Source: Christensenella sp. UBA1782
Lineage (GTDB): Bacteria; Bacillota; Clostridia; Christensenellales; DTU072
Assembly (NCBI GenBank): GCA_002315475.1
Contig: DCGI01000093.1
Location: 1 to 37,901 of the forward strand
DNA length: 37,901 nucleotides
Direction: 5' to 3'
The translations under genes and the position numbers were made by a program. The notes beneath the pieces are model-generated. The model had not been told where the DNA came from, did not search any database, and saw nothing but the letters and a program-made list of their open reading frames with translations. Below, piece by piece: positions 8,257 through 13,278 of the stretch (its first letter is position 1; the number at the start of each line of letters is the position of its first letter).

Positions 8257-8457
8257 TTACTTAATAACATCCATAATATCATCAAATCCACAATTTAATG
8301 CATTGCATATTTTAGCCAATGTTTCTGCATTAACATTTTCATCATTAACCAATCTGTTCATTGTATAATTACTAACATTTGCCATTTGCATTAAATCCTT
8401 CTTTTTTAGTTCCCTATCAATTAATAATTTCCAAAGTTTCTTATAAGATACTTTCAT
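8257..8457 (-). CDS. XRE/Cro-type HTH regulator
   Basis: A 66-residue single-domain helix-turn-helix protein of the short Cro/C1 type common on mobile elements: KDLMQMANVSNYTMNRLVNDENVNAETLAKI spans the recognition helices, ending with NCGFDDIMDVI. ATG 8457 is chosen because AGGAG lies 7-8 bases upstream; an open stretch upstream to 8511 has no ribosome site. A strong promoter sits at 8511-8483. It precedes the helicase gene by 23 bp and probably controls it and itself, as controller proteins do in restriction loci (inference). Confidence 0.85.
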   Translation of the reverse strand: MKVSYKKLWKLLIDRELKKKDLMQMANVSNYTMNRLVNDENVNAETLAKICNALNCGFDDIMDVIK

Positions 8458-8482
8458 ATTAAATCTCCTATTTAATAACTTT

Positions 8483-8511
8483 AGTATATCATAATAAATA
8501 AAGAAAATCAA
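8483..8511 (-). promoter_or_regulatory. Promoter of the XRE-helicase operon
   Basis: Minus strand TTGATT (8511-8506), a 17-nt spacer and TATACT (8488-8483) with TGA directly before it (extended -10). Confidence 0.7.
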
Positions 8512-8529
8512 TATTAAATTAGTTATATC

Positions 8530-9189
8530 TTATTTTTCTTCGGAATTATGACAATAATCCCAATACCAGCAACGATATGGCTTTTCACAATGTTCACTTG
8601 GTTCTATAAACACTTCTTCTTTTTGAAATTTAATTTTTCCTAATCTCCAAATATTATCATCAACTTCATAAGAATATGATTTTGCTCTACTTGTAACATC
8701 TTCAATAACATAAGGATCGCTTTCGTCTTCTCCATGATAAACAATATAACAAGCTTTAATCTTTAATCCACATTTTAACAATATATATCTTTGAAAACCC
8801 ACATCTTTAACAAACTGTTCTTCAACTCTTGGACAGTTTTTAACTTCATAAATTTCAAAGCCATCATCAACTTTATGCAGAATATCAACTGCACAGAAAT
8901 TACCATAAAAAGAAAAAGATGCTTCGCAAATATTTACTTCACCAAAAGACAAGCATGCTTTTGTCTTTTCAACCATTTGAGAATAATCAAGCATTCCGTT
9001 TTCTTTAAGCGTAGTAACTTCAACGAAAGGACCTAATAATCCCATCGCCTTATCACCAAATTCATTGCCGGCATCTAATTTTTCTTTTACTTCCGGAGGT
9101 ATAACTTTATATTCCGGTCTATGTTTATCCAACCATAACATACGAGGACATTGCATTCCTCTCATATAGTCAGTCTTCGTTATCCCCAT
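8530..9189 (-). CDS. Cas4/RecB-like PD-(D/E)XK nuclease (DUF2779-type N-terminal part)
   Basis: 219 residues. It resembles the Cas4/RecB-like nuclease domain: an early cysteine in YMRGMQCPRMLWL, the catalytic core AVDILHKVDDGFEIYEVKN (Asp, then E-V-K), a QRYILLKCG helix (Q motif), and a C-terminal cysteine cluster (CEKPYRCWYWDYCH) that with the first Cys would hold a 4Fe-4S cluster. Larger DUF2779 proteins have this module followed by a further domain; here the gene stops right after the cluster, so it may be a truncated or minimal form. I prefer ATG 9189, with AGGA about 11 bases upstream; ATGs at 9207, 9204 and 9198 are also in frame. No CRISPR array or other cas gene is present. Confidence 0.7.
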   Translation of the reverse strand: MGITKTDYMRGMQCPRMLWLDKHRPEYKVIPPEVKEKLDAGNEFGDKAMGLLGPFVEVTTLKENGMLDYSQMVEKTKACLSFGEVNICEASFSFYGNFCAVDILHKVDDGFEIYEVKNCPRVEEQFVKDVGFQRYILLKCGLKIKACYIVYHGEDESDPYVIEDVTSRAKSYSYEVDDNIWRLGKIKFQKEEVFIEPSEHCEKPYRCWYWDYCHNSEEK

Positions 9190-9319
9190 CTTCTTCATCC
9201 TCATCATGAAATATTAGTTCATCTATAATTATCGCATCTAATATATCAGCTTTACCATCACCAGTAATATCTGGAATTATTCCGTCAAAAATCCCTTTAT
9301 CATTATTTCTATTACACAT
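9170..9319 (-). CDS. 49-residue acidic peptide with EF-hand/dockerin-like loop
   Basis: A short frame (ATG 9319, TGA 9170) encoding 49 residues. Its centre, PDITGDGKADILDAI, follows the calcium-loop pattern D-x-T-G-D-G-x-x-D-x-x-D of dockerins and EF-hands. The tail is strongly acidic (HDEDEEDGDNED). It starts 1 bp after the WYL gene ends and overlaps the 5' end of the nuclease gene, so all three appear translationally coupled. Function unknown; the Ca2+ role is inference. Confidence 0.55.
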   Translation of the reverse strand: MCNRNNDKGIFDGIIPDITGDGKADILDAIIIDELIFHDEDEEDGDNED

Positions 9320-9320
9320 T

Positions 9321-10313
9321 TTACTTCTCTTCCTTATAAATCTTTGATAAATTGTTTATACTGTCTATCAGTTGTTCTCTAATTTCAATTGGTTCTAATA
9401 CTTGCAATTTGTTTCCAAATGAACAACACCACCCAAAGAACATTGGGCTTATTTGAACTTTCGCACTAAAAACTAACTCTTCATCATTTATTCGATTAAA
9501 CTTAACTTTATCTCCAAACTTATCAAATAAATGGTCTAATAATGTTTGATTTGCCTTAAACTTAACTTCAACTTCTTCACCCTTAAACATTCCAAAAACT
9601 TCTTGTTTGTGTTTTCTAACATCTATTTTTATGTTTTTATCTATTGGTTCTATTTCTGTACGAACATTTTCCATTCTATCAATTCTATAATGAGCAACTC
9701 CTTCATGTCTCCCATCAAAACAAACTAAATAGTAATTGTCATCAGAAAAGATTGTTGCAATAGGACTAACTATATATCGTTCACCATCTCTACGAAGTTT
9801 TCTTTCATGTTTTTCATTATAATCAAAATAATTAAAAGATATTTTTTGTTTGTTTTCTATTGCATTATTTATTTCATAAATAATATAGAAAATACTTTCA
9901 TTTGTGCTTTTAGTGGTATTAAATCTAACAATATTGCTTTTTAATAACTCTTTTCTATGGCTTCCACCTAAATCAGCAATCTTATCAATCAACTGTTCTG
10001 TCTTCGCTTCTGTAATACAAGATGATGCTTGAACTGCATCTAAAAGTATTCTCAATTCAGATACATCAAAACTTCTATCTTCTATACAGTAGCGATTAGG
10101 CTTTCCGGCTTCTTTCTCACATAAAATTTCATAACCATAATCATTTAAGACTTGAATATCATCAAACAATGTTCTCATTTGACATTCTATTCCCATATTA
10201 TTTAACTTTCTAATTATTTCAGTAGAGTCTAAATAATTGTCGCCATCAGAATCTTGACGCAAAATCTCAAGTATTTTTATCAAACGAACTTTGCACGTTT
10301 TCTCTTGCTTCAT
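9321..10313 (-). CDS. WYL-domain transcriptional regulator
   Basis: 330 residues. An N-terminal winged-HTH (about 1-75: KVRLIKILEILRQDSDGDNY, then RTLFDDIQVLNDYGYEI) is followed by a WYL ligand-sensing domain around 150-250 (KISFNYFDYN, RYIVSPIATIFSDDNYYLVCFDG, HYRIDRMENV) and a C-terminal WCX-like region. WYL regulators often control defence or DNA-repair genes by binding single-stranded nucleic acid or nucleotides. GGAGG lies 9 bases before ATG 10313. It heads an operon with the EF-hand-like peptide and the nuclease. A perfect palindrome overlapping its own -10 suggests autoregulation. Confidence 0.9.
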   Translation of the reverse strand: MKQEKTCKVRLIKILEILRQDSDGDNYLDSTEIIRKLNNMGIECQMRTLFDDIQVLNDYGYEILCEKEAGKPNRYCIEDRSFDVSELRILLDAVQASSCITEAKTEQLIDKIADLGGSHRKELLKSNIVRFNTTKSTNESIFYIIYEINNAIENKQKISFNYFDYNEKHERKLRRDGERYIVSPIATIFSDDNYYLVCFDGRHEGVAHYRIDRMENVRTEIEPIDKNIKIDVRKHKQEVFGMFKGEEVEVKFKANQTLLDHLFDKFGDKVKFNRINDEELVFSAKVQISPMFFGWCCSFGNKLQVLEPIEIREQLIDSINNLSKIYKEEK

Positions 10314-10339
10314 ATCTATAATCCTCCGATTATGGTAAT

Positions 10340-10357
10340 GTTATAATTTATTATAAC
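10340..10357. promoter_or_regulatory. Palindromic putative operator, 8-bp arms
   Basis: GTTATAAT-TT-ATTATAAC, perfect, covering the -10 element of the WYL promoter. A plausible autoregulatory binding site of the WYL protein. Confidence 0.5.
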
Positions 10358-10378
10358 ATAAAAACTTATTTTTGTAAA
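10350..10378 (-). promoter_or_regulatory. Promoter of the WYL-peptide-nuclease operon
   Basis: Minus strand TTTACA (10378-10373), a 17-nt spacer and TATAAT (10355-10350), preceded by TGT. Confidence 0.7.
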
Positions 10379-10412
10379 TACCAACCTATGCGATTTATTG
10401 CATACCTATATT

Positions 10413-10442
10413 TAAAACAAAAGACACAATTAATTTTGTGTC
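10413..10442 (-). terminator. Intrinsic terminator of the SLOG gene
   Basis: Minus strand GACACAA (10442-10436), a 6-nt loop and TTGTGTC (10429-10423), then TTTTGTTTT. The stem overlaps the last codons of the SLOG gene. Confidence 0.7.
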
Positions 10443-10987
10443 TTCACGTAAACATTTATTATTTCTTTCTTTTTGCCAATAGCATATTTATAAATTGTTG
10501 CAGTTCCACTATTTTGACTTGATGGCATATAATATCTTTTTGATAATTGTTTTACTGGAGGAACAAAACTTTCATCATAATAAAACACACAATAATCGCT
10601 TGCATCAACCATACTTTGATTTCTTTCAATGTAAGAAGCTTTTCCACTTACATAAACACAATCTGGAGTAATAGATTCTTCAAATCCTTTTAGATGAACT
10701 TCTTTATGTAATATCATTTCCCAAGATTGCTCTGTTTCAATTCTATCTTTTTCCAAAGTAACACACTCGCTTTTTGTGTTATATGCAACTCTTACAATAT
10801 TTGGATATTTCTCTTTTAGTTCTGTAACAACACTATGACATAAAGAGTCAAACTGACTTCTTGATCCAAACAAAAATCTTTCAACACCTTTTTCTTTAAT
10901 AAGTGTTTCTATAATACTCGAAAGTCTATTTTTCAAAACTTCCGTTTCTTCTATTTGTCTATGACCAAAGAACGAACATGACTTCAT
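10430..10987 (-). CDS. SLOG-family protein (YpsA/DUF1273-like)
   Basis: 185 residues. The opening CSFFGHRQI (GHR at 8-10) and the following FGSRSQFDSLCHSVVTELKEKYP match the Rossmann-like SLOG superfamily (YpsA/DUF1273 branch), whose members are predicted to bind nucleotide-derived ligands. Later segments ERNQSMVDASDYCVFYYD and GTATIYKYAIGKKKEIINV fit the family's C-terminal half. The start ATG 10987 follows a run of seven U that ends an intrinsic terminator. The only ribosome site, GAGGTG (11004-10999), lies inside that hairpin. The gene therefore appears to be expressed only when the leader hairpin is open. It forms a unit of its own with the leader RNA, between two terminators. The ligand and pathway are unknown. 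Confidence 0.8.
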   Translation of the reverse strand: MKSCSFFGHRQIEETEVLKNRLSSIIETLIKEKGVERFLFGSRSQFDSLCHSVVTELKEKYPNIVRVAYNTKSECVTLEKDRIETEQSWEMILHKEVHLKGFEESITPDCVYVSGKASYIERNQSMVDASDYCVFYYDESFVPPVKQLSKRYYMPSSQNSGTATIYKYAIGKKKEIINVYVKTQN

Positions 10988-11019
10988 AAAAAAAGTACCA
11001 CCTCTTACGAGATGGCACT
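10988..11019 (-). terminator. Regulatory terminator/SD-sequestering hairpin before the SLOG gene
   Basis: Minus strand AGTGCCATCTC (11019-11009), loop GTAA and GAGGTGGTACT (11004-10994), an 11-bp stem with two G-U pairs, then U7 running straight into the ATG. The 3' arm holds the Shine-Dalgarno GAGGTG. It competes with a second pairing in which 11037-11028 pairs with 11017-11008 (9 of 10 positions). Confidence 0.8.
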
Positions 11020-11190
11020 ACAGAACATACCTTCTCGCATAGCGCCAACTAATTTAACAATCATCACAACAAAGCATCAGATTATTAGCGATACAGTATA
11101 TTACTGCCACAAATATTTTGATGCATAAAAAGAGTATAATACTCCTCCATGTTGTGATAATATTATTTTTTGACTATTTAATTAGTTGGC
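10988..11190 (-). ncRNA. Structured leader RNA, candidate riboswitch/attenuator
   Basis: About 203 nt on the minus strand. Nested helices are all visible by complementarity. P1 is 11190-11180 with 11054-11044 (11 bp, perfect). P2 is 11158-11150 with 11071-11063 (9 bp, perfect). Inside P2 lie a hairpin at 11144-11132 (GAGTA/TACTC) and P3, 11124-11119 with 11079-11074 (6 bp), which encloses a hairpin at 11106-11094 (CAGTA/TACTG). The terminator hairpin 11019-10994 follows. Promoter spacing puts the transcription start at about 11190, the first base of P1. An antiterminator helix (11037-11028 with 11017-11008) is mutually exclusive with the terminator. I do not recognise the class, and no ligand can be proposed from sequence beyond the SLOG link. 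A stand-alone small RNA is the alternative. Confidence 0.7.
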
Positions 11191-11196
11191 ATAATT

Positions 11197-11225
11197 ATAA
11201 TACCATTTTTCATTAAAAAAGTCAA
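11197..11225 (-). promoter_or_regulatory. Promoter of the leader RNA-SLOG unit
   Basis: Minus strand TTGACT (11225-11220), a 17-nt spacer and TATTAT (11202-11197). A TATAAT at 11199-11194 overlaps but would give a 20-nt spacer. Confidence 0.7.
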
Positions 11226-11240
11226 ATTGTCAAATATCAT

Positions 11241-11267
11241 AAAAAAAGAATAGCCTTAACTATTCTT
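11241..11267 (-). terminator. Intrinsic terminator of the metallophosphatase gene
   Basis: Minus strand AAGAATAG (11267-11260), loop of 6 nt and CTATTCTT (11253-11246), then a T run. The stem overlaps the gene's last codons. Confidence 0.8.
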
Positions 11268-12074
11268 CCTAAACTCTTTTGGGTTTTGCTTACTTTCTTC
11301 AATTACAATGCAATTTACTTTTTTACTAATGACAGTGCAAGCATCTAATGCAATTATTCCTTTTGATATAAATGGTGAAAAGTCTGCATCAGTGCCAAAC
11401 TCACTGCCTTTCCTTTCCAACTTTGCATGTCCATAAGAACAATGCCAATGTCCACAGACAATCGTTTTATTTGGCTCTTTTACGCCTTGTGAATAAGCAA
11501 GCATTCCATTGTACCATCTTGCAAATTGCCAATCTTCTTTACCCAAATTTCGCCAATTGTTATCATACTTAAAACTATCAGCAGTTCCACCATAACCACT
11601 TGCTACGCAAGGTATCCAGCCATGTGTAAAAATGTAGTTATTTGTTTCATAATAATCAACCATTTTAGGTAAAATTATTTTATAAAATTCAGTATTCTTT
11701 ATTTTGTCTGCAAAAGAATCTACAAATATCTCTGCGTCAAACATGTTCATATTTGTTAATTGCAAACAAGAATCTACTGTTCCATTAGAGTAGTGATGAG
11801 AATTCATATAACCTTGTTTAGCATAATTCCAGATTCCACTCAAAAAGTTTTGGAACAAATCTTCGTGATTTCCCTTAATCAAAATAACTTGATCTTTTGC
11901 AATCAAATCACAAATAAAATCTTGCATTTTAATTGCTTCTTTACCCCTATCTAAAAGGTCTCCACAAACAATCAATGTATGAGGTTCTTTATCTTCAAAA
12001 AAACCTTTTTCTTTAAGCGCTTCCACTAAATATGTGTAAAATCCATGTGGATCAGCAATAACATAATATCTCAT
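11256..12074 (-). CDS. Calcineurin-like metallophosphatase
   Basis: 272 residues with the full two-metal site of PPP-type phosphatases: ADPHG (D8, H10), GDLLDRG (about 38-44), GNHED (68-72), FTHGW and GHWHCSYGH. The order and spacing resemble the bacterial serine/threonine or diadenosine-tetraphosphatase group, which act on phosphoproteins or Ap4A in the cytoplasm; the substrate is not decided by sequence. AGGTG lies five bases before ATG 12074. It is flanked by its own terminator and lies in the AT-rich island, downstream of the SHOCT-like gene. Confidence 0.88.
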   Translation of the reverse strand: MRYYVIADPHGFYTYLVEALKEKGFFEDKEPHTLIVCGDLLDRGKEAIKMQDFICDLIAKDQVILIKGNHEDLFQNFLSGIWNYAKQGYMNSHHYSNGTVDSCLQLTNMNMFDAEIFVDSFADKIKNTEFYKIILPKMVDYYETNNYIFTHGWIPCVASGYGGTADSFKYDNNWRNLGKEDWQFARWYNGMLAYSQGVKEPNKTIVCGHWHCSYGHAKLERKGSEFGTDADFSPFISKGIIALDACTVISKKVNCIVIEESKQNPKEFRKNS

Positions 12075-12156
12075 TATACACCTATTTCAAACCATTTATT
12101 ATTGCATTAAAGAAACTATCTCTCTAATAAATAATTAAAATTAATCACTTACAGAA

Positions 12157-12366
12157 TCATTTACTTTTGTTTTTATCTCCATATTTTGCTTTAAATTCTT
12201 TTTGTATCTTTTCATAAGTCTCCAAATTAATATATCCTTCCATGAATAATTTATCAAAAAGCTTGTATGCAACATATTCCGAATCCAGTTTATAAGGCTT
12301 TAATAATTCACTTATATTATCATTATTAATAATAACTTTATTTCCTTGCTTATCTTTATATTCCAT
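12157..12366 (-). CDS. Small SHOCT-like protein
   Basis: 69 residues, charged. The C-terminal half, LFDKLFMEGYINLETYEKIQKE and onward, has the pattern of a SHOCT (short C-terminal) domain: leucine-rich helix, G-x-I-turn, second helix with Lys/Glu. The N-terminal part (YKDKQGNKVIINNDN) looks like a short beta hairpin. GAGAGG precedes ATG 12366. It starts 20 bp after the IstA-like gene, so the two are probably co-transcribed. SHOCT proteins are often linked to membrane or mobile-element proteins, but no function is established here. Confidence 0.65.
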   Translation of the reverse strand: MEYKDKQGNKVIINNDNISELLKPYKLDSEYVAYKLFDKLFMEGYINLETYEKIQKEFKAKYGDKNKSK

Positions 12367-12386
12367 TTCCTTAACCTCTCTATGAA

Positions 12387-12911
12387 CTATATTTTTTCTT
12401 CATCAAGATGAACACTTTTTAACCAGTCTTCTTTTTCTTGCTTAATCTTTAAATAAATATCACTATCAGGTTCTAAACAATTTAACGCATAATTATATGA
12501 TTCAAGTTTGTTTATCATTTCTAAATGCCGTTCCGCTTTAGAAGGTTTTAGGTATTCCTTGAACAATGTATAAAATCTTGCCCTACAATAAGGCTTTTTG
12601 TTTTCTCTTATACATCTTTTTACATATCTCTTCCAAGCCAAATCAATAGATACTCTATGTTTTGTCATATTAAACTTTTCCCATTCAAAATTAGGCATTT
12701 CATATTCTTCATTATAAGAACGATTTGGAAATAACATTTTCGCCAATTCATTATCATTTATACTATTTGGAACTGGTATTTGTATTCCTTTTTCTAAAGC
12801 AATCTTTATGGTTTTAATAACCGTTTTTCTTGTGCAAGAACACAACCTCGCAATTTGAGAATTGTTATTGCCTTTTGAATAATACAATAAAATACTCCTA
12901 TAATCAAACAT
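12387..12911 (-). CDS. IS21 IstA-like N-terminal HTH protein (truncated transposase or derived regulator)
   Basis: 174 residues. The first ~130 follow the N-terminus of IS21-family IstA transposases: YRSILLYYSKGNNNSQIARL, CSCTRKTVIKTIKIALEKGI (HTH), then NDNELAKMLFPNRS and PNFEWEKFNMTKHRVSIDLAWKRYVKRC. After RFYTLFKEYLKP the DDE catalytic domain is missing and an unrelated charged tail follows. No istB is present. It has a near-perfect promoter (12962-12934) and the ribosome site AGGAGAG, so it looks expressed and is not simple decay. It could be a domesticated DNA-binding protein. The small SHOCT-like gene follows by 20 bp. Confidence 0.7.
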   Translation of the reverse strand: MFDYRSILLYYSKGNNNSQIARLCSCTRKTVIKTIKIALEKGIQIPVPNSINDNELAKMLFPNRSYNEEYEMPNFEWEKFNMTKHRVSIDLAWKRYVKRCIRENKKPYCRARFYTLFKEYLKPSKAERHLEMINKLESYNYALNCLEPDSDIYLKIKQEKEDWLKSVHLDEEKI

Positions 12912-12933
12912 ATATCTCTCCTTTCTTAATACT

Positions 12934-12962
12934 ATTATATACTAAAATATAAATTAAGTCAA
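12934..12962 (-). promoter_or_regulatory. Strong promoter of the IstA-like/SHOCT operon
   Basis: Minus strand TTGACT (12962-12957), a 17-nt spacer and TATAAT (12939-12934), 11 of 12 consensus bases. Confidence 0.75.
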
Positions 12963-12967
12963 ATAAA

Positions 12968-13088
12968 GTGTGTAACTTGCATAGACAGATATTAAGCGGC
13001 TTTTATCCATTTCCATACTCGCAGTGGTATGTAAAAATAGGCATTTTGATCGCTATACTTGCAGCATTGATTTTGGGTGTGTAACTTG
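12968..13088 (+). repeat. 12-bp direct repeats flanking a membrane-protein C-terminal remnant
   Basis: GTGTGTAACTTG occurs at 12968-12979 and 13077-13088. Between them the + frame from 12968 to the TAA at 13079-13081 reads as a hydrophobic C-terminus (ILSGFYPFPYSQWYVK, then GILIAILAALILGV). This looks like the end of a lost membrane-protein gene. The whole 12912-13278 stretch otherwise holds only the upstream promoter and the ppdK terminator. Confidence 0.4.
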
Positions 13089-13187
13089 TGTAGATTAACC
13101 TTTTTAGATAGTTTTAGAAGCACTAAAAATCAGCCATTTTTTGGTGTCTAATTTTTGCTTCATTTTTGCATTACGTGTTTTAAGACA

Positions 13188-13217
13188 CGAAAAAGCCCCT
13201 CTCTGACGAGAAGGGCT
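13188..13217 (-). terminator. Intrinsic terminator of ppdK
   Basis: Minus strand AGCCCTTCTC (13217-13208), loop GTCA and GAGAGGGGCT (13203-13194), a 10-bp stem with one G-U, followed by a T run. Confidence 0.9.
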
Positions 13218-13278
13218 AAAATATTAAAATATACTACTTTGATATTTTGTGTCAAATACCCCTATTTACGGGCGTATT

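Larger units (their letters stand above)
5805..12962. other. AT-rich accessory island (approximate limits)
   Basis: Every gene here lies on the minus strand and is visibly AT-richer, with A/T third positions, than the flanking host genes. Contents include broken transporter and helicase genes, an XRE and a WYL regulator, a Cas4-like nuclease, a SLOG protein and an IS21-derived protein. The limits are set by the composition change and the first and last such genes. No integrase, att repeat or complete insertion sequence was seen. A mosaic of acquired fragments is the likeliest explanation. Confidence 0.6.

Noticed and set aside
8530..9189. CRISPR-Cas locus because of the Cas4-like gene
   Set aside because: No regularly spaced repeats and no other cas genes anywhere in the window.
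10994..11004. GGTGGTAC in the SLOG leader resembles the T-box motif
   Set aside because: In T-box leaders this motif is on the 5' side of the antiterminator. Here it is the 3' arm of the terminator, no specifier stem is seen, and the downstream gene is not an amino-acid gene.
10988..11190. Retron or type III toxin-antitoxin RNA
   Set aside because: There are inverted ends but no reverse transcriptase nearby and no tandem RNA repeats. Position before SLOG, with its SD in the terminator, fits a cis leader better.
12968..13106. Complete insertion sequence at the island edge
   Set aside because: The repeats are direct and short, no transposase catalytic domain is present, and no matching inverted end was found on the other side.
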